The notes beneath the pieces are model-generated. The model was not told the DNA's origin. It was given only the letters and a program-made list of their open reading frames with translations, and did no database searches. The position numbers and the translations under genes are program-made. Of a stretch of DNA of 64,000 bases, positions 35,264 through 44,452 are shown piece after piece. Source of the DNA: Thalassospira lohafexi (GTDB lineage Bacteria > Pseudomonadota > Alphaproteobacteria > Rhodospirillales > Thalassospiraceae). Location of the stretch: assembly GCF_002844275.1 (NCBI RefSeq), contig NZ_NXGX01000003.1, positions 291,549-355,548 on the forward strand. Direction: 5' to 3'. Every line of letters starts with the position of its first letter. The first letter of the stretch is position 1.

Positions 35264-36994
35264 ATGAGCAGCACCGATCTGACCCAATCCCATCTTGGCA
35301 AATGCATCCTTGCGGGGCAGGGAAAAATCAAGGCGGATCTGGTCCTGCGCAATATCGGGTTGCTCGATGTCATCACCGGTAACGTCACTGTGACCGACAT
35401 CGCAATCCTTGGCGACCGCATCGTCGGTACCCATGACAGTTATGCTGGCGAGACCGAGATCGATTGCACCGGAAAATTCGCCGTTCCGGGCTTTATAGAT
35501 ACCCATCTGCATATCGAAAGCTCATTGGTCACCCCGCTTGAATTTGACCGCTGTGTCTTGCCACACGGTGTGACCACGGTTCTGTGTGACCCGCACGAAA
35601 TCGCCAATGTTCTCGGTGCTGACGGGATTAAGTACTTCCTTGAATGTGCTGAACAGTCGGTGATGGACATCCGGGTCAACCTGTCATCCTGCGTTCCGGC
35701 CACCGCCTTTGAAACGGCGGGCGCACGGCTTGAAATCGAAGATCTTCTGCCGTTCCGCGATCATGAAAAGGTCGTCGGGCTGGCTGAAATGATGAACTAT
35801 CCCGGCGTGCTCAACCTTGATCCGGGCATCATGGCCAAGCTCGAAGCCTTTCAGGATGGGCATATTGATGGCCATGCGCCGCTGGTGCGCGGGCTTGATT
35901 TGAACGGCTATATGGCCGCTGGCATCCGCACCGATCACGAAGCAACATCGGCCGACGAAGCGCGCGAAAAACTTGCCAAGGGCATGGCGATCCTGATCCG
36001 CGAAGGATCAGTCTCCAAGGACCTCGAAGCACTGGCCGAGATTTTGGATGAAAACAGCTCTAGCTTCGTGGCCCTGTGTACCGATGACCGCAATCCGCTT
36101 GATATCGGCGAAGAAGGCCATCTTGATAGTCTGGTGCGCCGCCTGATCGGACATTTGAAAGCCCGCAATTGCCCGATCCATCATGCCTATCGCGCGGCAT
36201 CTCATTCCGCTGCGCGCATTTTTGGCCTGCGCGATCGCGGTTTGATCGGCCCGGGCTGGCGGGCCGATATCGCCATTCTCGATGATCTTGATACCTGCGA
36301 TGTTAGCGCTGTCATCGCCGCGGGCCGCCGTGTCACCAACGATCTGTTTGCCAAGCGCAAAACCATCGACCCAGTCGGCCTGTCATCCATGAAGGCCACC
36401 CCCGTTGATGCGGCCGCATTTGCCTGCGACCCCAAACCGGGCCAAAACCAGACCCCGGTGATTAAAGTCAAACCGGGCTTGATCCTGACCTTCCGCGACG
36501 AAGCCACCCTTGAAATTGGCGAAAATGGCCTCAAACCCGATCTGGATAACGACGTGATCAAGGTCGCGGTCGTCGAACGCCACGGCATCAATGGCAATAT
36601 CGGCAGAAGCTTTGTACGCGGCTTTGGCCTTAAACGCGGTGCGATTGCTTCCTCGGTCGGGCATGACAGCCACAACATCACTGTGGTCGGTGCAAATGAT
36701 GCTGACATGGCGGCTGCGGTCAATCGCCTGATTGAAATGGGCGGCGGCTTTGCCGTTGCCGATAACGGCAAAGTCACGGCTGAACTGCCGTTGCCGGTCG
36801 CAGGCCTCATGAGCCTTGAGCCGTTCGAGGTGGTCGAAAAAGACCTGATTACGCTGCGCGCAGCGGCCAAGGATTTGGGCTGTGTGCTGCCCGAACCCTT
36901 CCTTCAGGTCGCGTTCCTCGCCCTCCCGGTCATCCCGCATCTCAAAATGACCGATCGCGGCCTGTTTGATGTCGATAAGTTCGATTTTGTTTGA
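35264..36994 (+). CDS. ade: Adenine deaminase Ade
   Basis: Converts adenine to hypoxanthine in purine salvage. The 576-residue amidohydrolase shows the metal-binding GFIDTHLHIESSLV (about residue 75), GVTTVLCDPHEIANVLG, and TDDRNPLDIGEEGHLD with the catalytic Asp. The C-terminal adenine-deaminase domain includes SVGHDSHNITVVGANDADM and AVADNGKV. It lies divergent from hslV and is followed by an inverted-repeat terminator-like element. Confidence 0.95.
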   Translation: MSSTDLTQSHLGKCILAGQGKIKADLVLRNIGLLDVITGNVTVTDIAILGDRIVGTHDSYAGETEIDCTGKFAVPGFIDTHLHIESSLVTPLEFDRCVLPHGVTTVLCDPHEIANVLGADGIKYFLECAEQSVMDIRVNLSSCVPATAFETAGARLEIEDLLPFRDHEKVVGLAEMMNYPGVLNLDPGIMAKLEAFQDGHIDGHAPLVRGLDLNGYMAAGIRTDHEATSADEAREKLAKGMAILIREGSVSKDLEALAEILDENSSSFVALCTDDRNPLDIGEEGHLDSLVRRLIGHLKARNCPIHHAYRAASHSAARIFGLRDRGLIGPGWRADIAILDDLDTCDVSAVIAAGRRVTNDLFAKRKTIDPVGLSSMKATPVDAAAFACDPKPGQNQTPVIKVKPGLILTFRDEATLEIGENGLKPDLDNDVIKVAVVERHGINGNIGRSFVRGFGLKRGAIASSVGHDSHNITVVGANDADMAAAVNRLIEMGGGFAVADNGKVTAELPLPVAGLMSLEPFEVVEKDLITLRAAAKDLGCVLPEPFLQVAFLALPVIPHLKMTDRGLFDVDKFDFV

Positions 36995-36997
36995 GGG

Positions 36998-37031
36998 TTT
37001 TGCGGTGAAGACCGCTTTAATCACCGCAAAA
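36998..37031 (+). terminator. Inverted repeat after ade, probable terminator
   Basis: TTTTGCGGTGA (36998-37008) pairs perfectly with TCACCGCAAAA (37021-37031) around a 12-nt loop. It begins right after the ade stop codon. Because A and T runs flank the stem on both sides, it may also serve the convergent XRE-ImmA gene ending at 37081. Confidence 0.6.
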
Positions 37032-37080
37032 TTTGCGGCAAATATGCTTGCCTTCACCGCAATCTCTGCTGCTCACACCC

Positions 37081-38214
37081 TTAATTACTACTAACAACCA
37101 AGCGAAGCTTTGGTTTCTTGAGCTCTGTTGGTGTTTCCAATCCGTGCATTTTTGCAAACTCAGCAGGAAGCGTTTTAAAAGCTTCTGCTAGCTCCTCAAG
37201 CGAGTATCCAAGATCATGCATGTGCATATCGACTAGATCACCACTAAGCTTCGGAAAATCGAATTCGATATCAAACTCTTCCGGTTCACGGGTTCTATAG
37301 CCGCAAAAGCTCATTTTTTTCCATAGCGACACAGCTTCGTCACCAGACAACGTACCCAAACTCTTGCCACGATAAATAAGAGCTGACATCGCAGCACCCC
37401 ACTTCAGCTTAAGTAAGCCCAAATAGGGTAAAGTCAGTTTCTTTCTCAGGTCTGGTAAAACCCCAGCCCGAGGCATCAAGAGTTCCGCAGCAAACTCATT
37501 TGCTTCCTTTTCCATCTCCTCCGAAGGATACGGATGCAAAACAACGTGACCATATTCATGCGCTAGACTAAAACGTAACCGGTCAGCTGGACGATTCTTG
37601 TTTAGCAAAACAACTGGCTGCATACCTACAGGGCGAAGCGTCAGACCATCAATATCTGCATCACCAAAATCGCTGAATATTACAATTACGCCAGTAGCCT
37701 CAACGTACTTCGCGAGGTTCTCAATTGGCCCTTTGTCAAGCTGCCAAGATTGACGAACTTTTTCAGCTGCTTCAGACGCACTACTCACTGCTTCTGCAAA
37801 ATCGGCAGCACCATTCCGGTCACTAACAATTTCGAACTGAAGAAGTTTAAATTGGGGCTCCAGTTCAATCGCATCTAGCATACGGCGAAGCTGCATTACA
37901 TAATGGTTCGCCATAGCAACGACTGCATCCTGATCTTTGACGGAGACAGAAGCTTTTTTTCTGAAGGCAGCACCGTGCAAGCTAATTGGGCGACGATAGA
38001 GCGGCTCCTGCTCAAAGAAGAAAGCGGACGGGAATCCCAAAACACGCGCTATCGATTGGATTTCCTCCATAGACAGCGCGTCTCTAGTGCCATTTTCAAT
38101 ACGTGAAATCGCAGCTTGCGGAACACGTGATTCATTGGCGAGTTCTGTTTGGGTTTTTCGCCTTCTCTTACGAGCTAGGAGCAGCATTCCTCCGTTTATT
38201 TGCTTTCCGGGCAT
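37081..38214 (-). CDS. XRE-HTH plus ImmA/IrrE metallopeptidase-domain protein
   Basis: A 377-residue two-domain protein. The XRE HTH (about residues 8-65) reads ARKRRRKTQTELANESRVPQ then AAISRIENGTRDAL. The ImmA/IrrE domain (about residues 165-285) has the zinc-protease motif RFSLAHEYGHVVLHP (HExxH) and downstream EKEANEFAAELLMP with the third ligand Glu. Such fusions cleave repressors or act as antitoxin-like or stress regulators (ImmA of ICEBs1, IrrE of Deinococcus are paradigms). ATG 38214 has GGGAGAGG 9 nt upstream and overlaps the end of the upstream gene by 47 nt. Hand counts give 38 and 45 percent G+C in two 60-base lines here against 52 percent in a hisB line, suggesting transfer. Confidence 0.88.
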   Translation of the reverse strand: MPGKQINGGMLLLARKRRRKTQTELANESRVPQAAISRIENGTRDALSMEEIQSIARVLGFPSAFFFEQEPLYRRPISLHGAAFRKKASVSVKDQDAVVAMANHYVMQLRRMLDAIELEPQFKLLQFEIVSDRNGAADFAEAVSSASEAAEKVRQSWQLDKGPIENLAKYVEATGVIVIFSDFGDADIDGLTLRPVGMQPVVLLNKNRPADRLRFSLAHEYGHVVLHPYPSEEMEKEANEFAAELLMPRAGVLPDLRKKLTLPYLGLLKLKWGAAMSALIYRGKSLGTLSGDEAVSLWKKMSFCGYRTREPEEFDIEFDFPKLSGDLVDMHMHDLGYSLEELAEAFKTLPAEFAKMHGLETPTELKKPKLRLVVSSN

Positions 38215-38854
38215 GTTTATTAGCCTCTCCCAAGGCACGTTCTCTAATTTTCAACGCAGACCCAACTTCTGGCATTTTCTGCGGTTGGACTGGGGCAGAT
38301 TGCGCAACATAGCTTTCATCAGCCTTAAACAACTGAATGCTTCGTCGGTCAACACCATCCGAAAATACAAGATGAAGGCTTTCCACTGCAGTTCGCACAC
38401 CGTTCAAGTGATAAGCTAAGAAGAGCAACAACCTTTTTGGTGCAACAACATCAAACCCTTGAAATCTCGGCTCCACAGCAACGTCTTCCGAAGCGTATTG
38501 ATGTTTTTTCTTGCGAGTGCCTCCTTGAGGACCAGCATTATGTAGTTCAAGACATACAGAACGCTCTTCGCCTTCAATCTCGACCTTCGCTACAATCTTG
38601 TTTCCTGGCCCGACAACATCTTTGATCAACTTGAAACCCTCAGAACCTAGTTCTGAGGCGGCAAATGCACTGGGAAGAGAGGAGTGCAGAGCATTCCCAA
38701 CTGCCGCCCGGTCATCCAAATCAAAATGCTCGGTTTGCGCCAATCCTCTAAGAGTAACCTTGAACTGCTCGGCCAAATGCCAAAGCTTATTTTCAAGTTG
38801 GTCTGCTAGAGCTTTTAGTATGTCTTGTCGATCCACTACATCACCTAACACCAT
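38168..38854 (-). CDS. Unrecognised protein paired with the XRE-ImmA/IrrE gene
   Basis: I do not recognise this 228-residue soluble protein. The N-terminal third is helical-looking (ILKALADQLENKLWHLAEQF). The centre has GPGNKIVAKVEIEGEERSVCL. The C terminus is very basic (KIRERALGEANKHARKANKRR). No signal peptide or membrane segment is visible. It overlaps the following XRE-ImmA gene by 47 nt, so the two are certainly co-transcribed and probably act together, perhaps as a substrate or partner of the peptidase. ATG 38854 has no clear ribosome-binding site; TTG 38881 in frame is an alternative. A TGAATATT half-site abuts the ATG. Confidence 0.7.
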   Translation of the reverse strand: MVLGDVVDRQDILKALADQLENKLWHLAEQFKVTLRGLAQTEHFDLDDRAAVGNALHSSLPSAFAASELGSEGFKLIKDVVGPGNKIVAKVEIEGEERSVCLELHNAGPQGGTRKKKHQYASEDVAVEPRFQGFDVVAPKRLLLFLAYHLNGVRTAVESLHLVFSDGVDRRSIQLFKADESYVAQSAPVQPQKMPEVGSALKIRERALGEANKHARKANKRRNAAPSS

Positions 38855-38901
38855 TGAATATTGCGATCCGATAGTTAACAAATGCCTGATTTTTTTAATT
38901 A

Positions 38902-38907
38902 TGTCAA
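38902..38907 (-). promoter_or_regulatory. -35-like TTGACA of the XRE-ImmA pair
   Basis: A perfect TTGACA on the minus strand, 48 bp upstream of the chosen start. I could not pair it with a convincing -10 box, so this remains a weak call. Confidence 0.3.
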
Positions 38908-38920
38908 TTTTTATTCAAAA

Positions 38921-38941
38921 AATATTCACTCTCTGAATATT
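38921..38941. promoter_or_regulatory. Perfect inverted repeat upstream of the XRE-ImmA pair
   Basis: AATATTCA-CTCTC-TGAATATT, perfect 8-bp arms with a 5-nt centre. A further half-site TGAATATT lies at 38855-38862 next to the start codon. It is a likely operator for the XRE domain encoded at 37081-38214. Confidence 0.6.
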
Positions 38942-39084
38942 TCTATTCCGACGATCATAGTTCAATACAAAAAAGAAACACTGATACGCGAAATGCGGTA
39001 ACGTCCTAACACTGGCATTTGCGCCAGTTTGTTGCTACATACGTCCCAACATATGCATCCCTATCTGCAGGAAAGGAGCTTTGC

Positions 39085-39684
39085 ATGCGCAAGGCCCGCG
39101 TTGAGCGTAATACAAACGAAACCCAGATCACGGTTGAGCTGAACCTTGACGGTACCGGCGTTTATGACGTCGAAACTGGCGTTGGCTTCCTTGATCACAT
39201 GCTCGAACAGCTTTCACGCCACAGCCTGATGGACCTTAAGGTCCGGGCCAAGGGCGACCTGCATATTGATTTCCATCACACCACCGAAGATACCGGGATT
39301 GCCATTGGCGAAGCCTTTGCCAAAGCACTTGGCGATAAAAAGGGCATCAACCGGTATGGCAGTTGCCTGTTGCCGATGGATGAGGCGCTGACTCGTGTCG
39401 CGCTTGATATTTCAAGCCGCCCGTATCTGATCTGGAATGTCGATTTTAACCGCGACAAGATCGGCGATATGGATACCGAGCTGTTTCGCGAATGGTTCCA
39501 GGGCTTTGCCCAGGCCGGCGGCATTACGCTGCATGTCGAGAACCTCTATGGCGAGAACAATCACCATATCGTCGAAAGTGCCTATAAGGCGCTGGCACGG
39601 TCGCTGCGTGTGGCAATTGAAATTGATCCGCGCAAATCCGATGCCATTCCGTCGACCAAGGGCACACTTGGTGGATCACTTTGA
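39085..39684 (+). CDS. hisB: Imidazoleglycerol-phosphate dehydratase HisB
   Basis: Catalyses the sixth step of histidine synthesis. The 199-residue monofunctional enzyme shows [34 protein letters not shown] with its metal-binding His cluster, SRPYLIW and the C-terminal [18 protein letters not shown]. The fused phosphatase found in enterobacteria is absent. ATG 39085 has GGAAAGGAG upstream. It begins the hisB-DUF2628-hisH-GNAT-hisA-hisF-hisE operon. Confidence 0.97.
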   Translation: MRKARVERNTNETQITVELNLDGTGVYDVETGVGFLDHMLEQLSRHSLMDLKVRAKGDLHIDFHHTTEDTGIAIGEAFAKALGDKKGINRYGSCLLPMDEALTRVALDISSRPYLIWNVDFNRDKIGDMDTELFREWFQGFAQAGGITLHVENLYGENNHHIVESAYKALARSLRVAIEIDPRKSDAIPSTKGTLGGSL

Positions 39685-39765
39685 TCTGACGTGATCTGAT
39701 CACATAAAGATCGGGAGTATACCGGTGGGACATTGGTGCCACCGGGACCAGAAAATCGGTTTTCG

Positions 39766-40233
39766 ATGCAGGTTTACACAGTCCATATCCATCCCGGCGA
39801 TGCCGACCCGATGGAAAACGCCATCCTGATCCGCGAAGGGTTCAATTTCTGGGCCTTTCTGCTGTCGGGGCTTTGGGCGTTGTATCATCGTCTGTGGCTT
39901 GGCTTTTTCGCAATTGTCGCGGTGTCGTTGGCGTCCGGCCTCTTGGTCCGGCTGTTTAACGGCGGGCCGGAAATGGACTTTGCGTTGGCCCTGTTGACCG
40001 GCATCGGCTTTGGCCTGATTGGCAATGACCTCAGGCGCCGCAAGCTTGCCGCCAAGGGCTGGAAAATGGTCGATATCGTGGCCGGTAAAACCTACTCTGA
40101 TGCCGAATATCGCTGCTTTGCCAATCTTGGCAGCCAACGGATCAGAACAGCCCACCTTGGCACCGCGCAATTGGCATCACCGCCGCAAACTGTTGTCTCC
40201 ACCCCCTCAACCGGGAGCCCATCCTACCCATGA
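39766..40233 (+). CDS. DUF2628-type small membrane protein in the his operon
   Basis: A 155-residue protein of unknown function. It starts [20 protein letters not shown], followed by [23 protein letters not shown], the DUF2628 pattern. Two or three hydrophobic segments occur between residues about 25 and 85, then a soluble Pro/Ser-rich tail. It lies between hisB and hisH and its stop overlaps the hisH start (ATGA), so it is translated with them. The same insertion occurs in many alphaproteobacterial his operons. ATG 39766 is preferred over GTG 39733. Confidence 0.75.
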   Translation: MQVYTVHIHPGDADPMENAILIREGFNFWAFLLSGLWALYHRLWLGFFAIVAVSLASGLLVRLFNGGPEMDFALALLTGIGFGLIGNDLRRRKLAAKGWKMVDIVAGKTYSDAEYRCFANLGSQRIRTAHLGTAQLASPPQTVVSTPSTGSPSYP

Positions 40234-40880
40234 GTGTTGCGATTATTGATTACGGCTCAGGCAATTTGCGTTCGGCTGCCAAGGCATTTGAGCGCGCCGC
40301 CCGTGAAACCGGATTTTCCGACGATATCATTGTCACCAATGACCCTGAAAAAGTCCGCAGCGCCAGCCATATCGTGCTTCCGGGTGTTGGCGCCTATGCC
40401 GATTGCCGGGCCGGGCTTGATGCGGTGACCGGCATGGTCGATGTGCTGAACGAACAGGTGATTAAGGGCGGCAAGCCGTTCTTTGGCATCTGTGTTGGCA
40501 TGCAGTTGATGTCGTCTGTCGGGCGCGAATTTGTCACCACCGATGGCCTTGACTGGATCAAGGGCGAAGTGGTTGCGATTGAGCCAAACGACCCGACCCT
40601 TAAAATCCCGCATATGGGCTGGAACGAGCTTGTTCTTGATCCCGCCGGGAAGGCACACCCGGTGATGAACGGTATTTCGGATGGCGATCACGCCTATTTC
40701 GTACATAGCTATCACATGCATGTCGCCAACCCGGCCGAACGGCTGGCATCGGTGTCGTATGGCGGCGATTTAACTGCAATGATTGGACGCGACAATATGG
40801 TCGGCACCCAGTTCCACCCGGAAAAAAGCCAGCAAACCGGCCTTACCATCATTGGGAATTTCCTGGGATGGAAACCATGA
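40230..40880 (+). CDS. hisH: Imidazole glycerol phosphate synthase glutaminase subunit HisH
   Basis: HisH supplies ammonia to HisF. The 216-residue class-I amidotransferase carries YGSGNLRSA, the nucleophile motif [12 protein letters not shown] (Cys about residue 88), and the catalytic His in [10 protein letters not shown] with its Glu. The HPEKS end is characteristic. It overlaps its neighbours on both sides by 4 nt. Confidence 0.97.
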   Translation: MSVAIIDYGSGNLRSAAKAFERAARETGFSDDIIVTNDPEKVRSASHIVLPGVGAYADCRAGLDAVTGMVDVLNEQVIKGGKPFFGICVGMQLMSSVGREFVTTDGLDWIKGEVVAIEPNDPTLKIPHMGWNELVLDPAGKAHPVMNGISDGDHAYFVHSYHMHVANPAERLASVSYGGDLTAMIGRDNMVGTQFHPEKSQQTGLTIIGNFLGWKP

Positions 40881-41431
40881 TCGCACCAAGTGATACCATT
40901 CAGGATGGCGTCATGGCCGAACATGTCACCCAGCTTTCGGCGGGGGATCTGTCCGACATCGTTGATGCCTGCACGCAGGCCATTATCGAAGGCGGCGGCT
41001 TTGGCTGGCTGACCCCACCAGATCGCCCGGATATGGAAAAATACTGGCGTGGCGTTTTGCTGATGCCTGGGCGCAACTTGTTTGTTTCGCGCGTTGATGG
41101 CGTGATTTCCGGCGCGGCACAGCTGATCGAAACCCCGGCCAACCTCGAAGCACAGCGCCATTCCGCACAGATTTCCGGCCATTTCGTTGCCCCATGGGCG
41201 CGCGGGCGCGGCAATGGCAAGGCGATTGTGCGTGGCATCGAATATTTCGCCCGTGAAGCTGGCTACAGCGTTTTGAAACTGGACCTTCGCGAAACCCAGA
41301 CTGCCGCCATCGCGCTTTATAATGGGCTGGGATACGTCCGTTGGGGGATCAATCCCTATTACGCGATGATCGACGGCAAGATGGTCGAAGGCTATTACTA
41401 CACCAAGAAAATACAGGACACCGAGCAGTGA
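40877..41431 (+). CDS. GNAT-family N-acetyltransferase in the his operon
   Basis: A 184-residue acetyltransferase. [24 protein letters not shown] contains the acetyl-CoA-binding R/QxxGxG/A pattern, and [23 protein letters not shown] is the typical C-terminal part. The substrate is unknown. It overlaps hisH at its start (ATGA) and hisA at its end (GTGA), so it is fully integrated in the operon. An in-frame ATG at 40868 is a possible earlier start. Confidence 0.85.
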   Translation: MIAPSDTIQDGVMAEHVTQLSAGDLSDIVDACTQAIIEGGGFGWLTPPDRPDMEKYWRGVLLMPGRNLFVSRVDGVISGAAQLIETPANLEAQRHSAQISGHFVAPWARGRGNGKAIVRGIEYFAREAGYSVLKLDLRETQTAAIALYNGLGYVRWGINPYYAMIDGKMVEGYYYTKKIQDTEQ

Positions 41432-42156
41432 ATCTTTATCCCGCAATTGACCTCAAAGACGGTGCCTGCGTTCGCCTTTTGCGCGGCGACATGGACAAGG
41501 CGACCGTGTTTAACGATAACCCCGGCGCACAGGCCGGTGAATTTGTCGCCGCCGGGTGTCACTGGGTCCATATTGTTGATCTAAACGGCGCCTTTGCCGG
41601 GGAACCGGTCAATGGGGCAGCGGTTGATTCCATTCTGGCCGCCGTTGATGGCAAAGCCAGCACTCAGCTTGGTGGCGGTATCCGCACCATGGAAACCGTG
41701 GATTACTGGCTGAACAAGGGCATTACCCGCGTTATCCTTGGCACCGTGGCGCTGCGCAATCCTGATTTCGTCAAGGAAGCCTGTGCCAAATGGCCGGGCC
41801 GGGTGGCTGTCGGCATTGATGCGCGCGACGGTTATGTCGCGGTCGAAGGCTGGGCTGAAACATCCGAAGTCACCGCCCTTGAACTGGCGCAAAAGTTTGA
41901 AGATTGCGGCGTTGCCGCCATCATCTTTACCGACATCGACCGCGATGGTGCGATGGGCGGACCCAATATCGAAAGCACCGTGGCACTGGCGTCGGCCATC
42001 TCGACCCCGGTGATTGTGTCGGGCGGGGTATCATCGCTTGATGATCTGATTGCGGTCAAGGCCCACACCGATGCCGGTATTGATGGCGCGATTTCCGGAC
42101 GTGCCCTTTATGATGGGCGCATTGACCTTACCGCGGCCATTGCGGCCTTGTCCTAA
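41428..42156 (+). CDS. hisA: Phosphoribosylformimino-5-aminoimidazole carboxamide ribotide isomerase HisA
   Basis: Catalyses the ProFAR to PRFAR isomerisation. The 242-residue TIM barrel starts [20 protein letters not shown] (GTG start, overlapping the previous stop as GTGA). The catalytic Asp residues lie in AIDLKDG and in [12 protein letters not shown]. Phosphate loops are QLGGGIRTM and VSGGVSS. Confidence 0.97.
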   Translation: MNLYPAIDLKDGACVRLLRGDMDKATVFNDNPGAQAGEFVAAGCHWVHIVDLNGAFAGEPVNGAAVDSILAAVDGKASTQLGGGIRTMETVDYWLNKGITRVILGTVALRNPDFVKEACAKWPGRVAVGIDARDGYVAVEGWAETSEVTALELAQKFEDCGVAAIIFTDIDRDGAMGGPNIESTVALASAISTPVIVSGGVSSLDDLIAVKAHTDAGIDGAISGRALYDGRIDLTAAIAALS

Positions 42157-42178
42157 CGATACACACAGGAAACCGACC

Positions 42179-42940
42179 ATGCTGAAAACCCGTGTCATTC
42201 CCTGTCTTGATGTTAAGGACGGCCGCGTTGTCAAAGGTGTCAATTTCGTTGATCTGATTGATGCCGGCGATCCGGTCGAACAGGCGCGTATTTACGATGC
42301 CGAAGGTGCCGACGAGCTGTGCTTCCTTGATATCACAGCATCCAGTGACAACCGCGACACCATCTTTGACGTGGTCGCGCGCACCGCAGAAGCCTGCTTT
42401 ATGCCGGTCACCGTCGGCGGCGGGGTAAGGTCGCTTGATGATATTCGCAAATTGCTTCTGGCCGGGGCCGATAAAGTTTCGATCAATACCGCCGCGGTCA
42501 AAAACCCCGATTTCGTTCGCGAAGCCGCCCGCAAGTTCGGATCGCAATGCATTGTCGTTTCGATTGATGCCAAATCAACCGGCCCGGACAAATTTGAAAT
42601 CTTTACCCATGGCGGGCGCGAAGCCACCGGGATCGACGCCGTTTCGTTTGCAAAACAAATGACTGAATATGGCGCGGGCGAACTTCTGGTCACCTCGATG
42701 GACCGCGATGGCACACAGTCGGGCTTTAACATCCCACTGACCAAAACCATTGCCGACAGTGTGCATGTGCCCGTGATTGCCTCGGGCGGGGTCGGAACCC
42801 TTGATCATATGGTCGAAGGGGTGCGTGATGCCCATGCATCGGCGGTTTTGGCCGCATCCATCTTCCATTTTGGCACCTATCGCATCCGCGAGGTCAAAGA
42901 CCACATGAAGGCGGCGGGCATCCCCGTGCGTGAGGAGTAG
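42179..42940 (+). CDS. hisF: Imidazole glycerol phosphate synthase cyclase subunit HisF
   Basis: The cyclase partner of HisH. The 253-residue protein begins [20 protein letters not shown], with catalytic Asp in CLDVKDG and in [12 protein letters not shown]. Phosphate-binding GGGVRSLDD and [10 protein letters not shown] are present. The start follows the hisA stop after 22 bp, with AGGA upstream. Confidence 0.97.
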   Translation: MLKTRVIPCLDVKDGRVVKGVNFVDLIDAGDPVEQARIYDAEGADELCFLDITASSDNRDTIFDVVARTAEACFMPVTVGGGVRSLDDIRKLLLAGADKVSINTAAVKNPDFVREAARKFGSQCIVVSIDAKSTGPDKFEIFTHGGREATGIDAVSFAKQMTEYGAGELLVTSMDRDGTQSGFNIPLTKTIADSVHVPVIASGGVGTLDHMVEGVRDAHASAVLAASIFHFGTYRIREVKDHMKAAGIPVREE

Positions 42941-42943
42941 AAA

Positions 42944-43279
42944 ATGCCAAACCCGCAAGATCAACATATCCTTGATGCGCTTTATGCCACCGTGGCCGCG
43001 CGCAAGGGTGCCGACCCCGACACCAGCTACACCGCCAAGCTATTTGCCAGAGGCACGGCCAAAATCGCCCAGAAAGTCGGCGAAGAAGGCGTTGAAACCG
43101 TCATTGCCGCATTGGCCGAAACCCCGGAAAAAGTCGCGTCCGAAAGTGCCGATCTTCTCTATCACCTCATGGTGCTCTGGGCCGATCAGGGTGTGAAACC
43201 ACAAGATGTCTGGAACATTCTGGCCGAACGTCAGGGCATTTCAGGCATTGCCGAGAAAGCCGCACGCGCCGACGACTAG
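42944..43279 (+). CDS. hisE: Phosphoribosyl-ATP diphosphatase HisE
   Basis: Hydrolyses PR-ATP to PR-AMP in step two of histidine synthesis. The 111-residue monofunctional protein has the MazG-like metal-binding helices in GTAKIAQKVGEEGVETVIAALAE and SESADLLYHLMVLW. It is the last gene of the operon, 3 nt after hisF. Confidence 0.95.
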   Translation: MPNPQDQHILDALYATVAARKGADPDTSYTAKLFARGTAKIAQKVGEEGVETVIAALAETPEKVASESADLLYHLMVLWADQGVKPQDVWNILAERQGISGIAEKAARADD

Positions 43280-43324
43280 GCCAGTTTACGGCGCCATCAT
43301 CTGTGCAATCGCAGCTCCATCATA

Positions 43325-43352
43325 CCGTCATGCCCGCGCAGGCGGGCATCCA
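43325..43352. repeat. REP-like palindromic element
   Basis: CCGTCATGCCCGC then GCAG then GCGGGCATCC: perfect 8-bp arms (43330-43337, 43342-43349). The shape CGTCATGCCCGC...GCGGGCATCCAG is like the short dispersed palindromes found between genes in many alphaproteobacterial genomes. It lies between hisE and the HIT gene. Only one copy is visible in the window. Confidence 0.6.
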
Positions 43353-43488
43353 GCGTGCCGCACCGGACCTCGCCGGGACGGACAGCACAGCAAAACAGCC
43401 ATCATTTTCTGAAAATCCAAATTGCACCCAAAGCAAAGCCTGTTCAATATGGCAGCCATAAACCAAATCTAGCGATCAGGAGCCCCCA

Positions 43489-43860
43489 ATGGCCGTCAAA
43501 CCCTATGACCCGGAAAACATCTTTGCCAAAATCCTGCGCGGCGACATCCCGTGCAGCAAGGTCTTTGAAGACGACCATGTGCTGGCCTTCAACGACATCG
43601 CGCCACAGGCCCCGACCCATGTGCTGGTGATCCCAAAAGGCCCATACACGTCCTATGACGATTTCGCCACCCATGCATCGGATGCCGAAATCATCGCCTA
43701 TACCCGCGCGATTGGAAAAATTTCGGCGGCTGCCGGTGTGAATGAGGACGGCTACCGCCTGATCGCCAACACCCGCGAACACGGCCGTCAGGACGTCCCG
43801 CACCTGCATGTGCATATCCTGGGCGGTGAAAAGCTACCGCTGATGTTACCCAAGGCATAA
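43489..43860 (+). CDS. HIT-family nucleotide hydrolase (HinT-like)
   Basis: A 123-residue histidine-triad protein. FAKILRGDIPCSKVFEDDHVLAFND and the C-terminal HLHVHILGG (HxHxH with the catalytic central His) are diagnostic. HinT-type members hydrolyse AMP-lysine and related phosphoramidates. CAGGAG is upstream of ATG 43489. It lies downstream of the his operon, as commonly found in alphaproteobacteria, and a strong terminator follows. Confidence 0.93.
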   Translation: MAVKPYDPENIFAKILRGDIPCSKVFEDDHVLAFNDIAPQAPTHVLVIPKGPYTSYDDFATHASDAEIIAYTRAIGKISAAAGVNEDGYRLIANTREHGRQDVPHLHVHILGGEKLPLMLPKA

Positions 43861-43878
43861 ACACCTGAAAAATCATGC

Positions 43879-43915
43879 AAAAGGCAGGGCACCGCTGCGC
43901 GACCCTGCCTTTTTT
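43879..43915 (+). terminator. Rho-independent terminator after the HIT gene
   Basis: AAAAGGCAGGG pairs with CCCTGCCTTTTTT around a loop of about 13 nt, just past the stop codon. Confidence 0.9.
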
Positions 43916-43944
43916 ATCCCTGCAACAAAACGCATTTTCCAACC

Positions 43945-44421
43945 ATGACCGCACTCACCCCGACAGCATCTGAAATCTTTGCCGCCCTGCCCGGCGACTG
44001 GACGCTTGAACGCGATCTGGGGGATGTCGGCCAGTTTGTTGGGGATGTGACGTTCCATATGGCCGAGCCGGACAAACCCAATGTCCTGCGCTATCGCGAG
44101 GAAGGGTTTCTGACCCGCACCGATGGTCAACGGTTTGATGGTTACCGCGAATATGATTTTGTGCTGCATGAAAGCCCGGCCTCAATCGAACTTCTGTTTC
44201 GCGATCCGCTCAGCTTTGGCAATCGCTATGTGATGCTGCACTTTGGCGAAGATGCCGACGAAGGGCTTTGTGCACGCGACATTCATCCGTGCGGGGATGA
44301 TTTTTACCATCACTGCATGATCTGGCGTGATGCCAATCATTTCGAAACAAAAATAAAAATCACAGGCCCGAAGAAAGACCATTTTCTGCACAGCATCTAT
44401 CGCCGTAAATCTGGCACCTGA
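43945..44421 (+). CDS. DUF6314-like small protein
   Basis: A 158-residue soluble protein resembling the DUF6314 family: LPGDWTLERDLGDVGQFVGDVTF near the N terminus, then YREEGFLTRTDGQRFDGYREYDFVL and a His/Asp-rich C-terminal part (CGDDFYHHCMIW). The pattern suggests a lipocalin-like beta barrel. Function is unknown. The coding strand begins 30 bp past the HIT terminator and converges with a LysR gene. Confidence 0.7.
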   Translation: MTALTPTASEIFAALPGDWTLERDLGDVGQFVGDVTFHMAEPDKPNVLRYREEGFLTRTDGQRFDGYREYDFVLHESPASIELLFRDPLSFGNRYVMLHFGEDADEGLCARDIHPCGDDFYHHCMIWRDANHFETKIKITGPKKDHFLHSIYRRKSGT

Positions 44422-44452
44422 TTCCGCAATAAATGCACCTATTTCCAATTGG

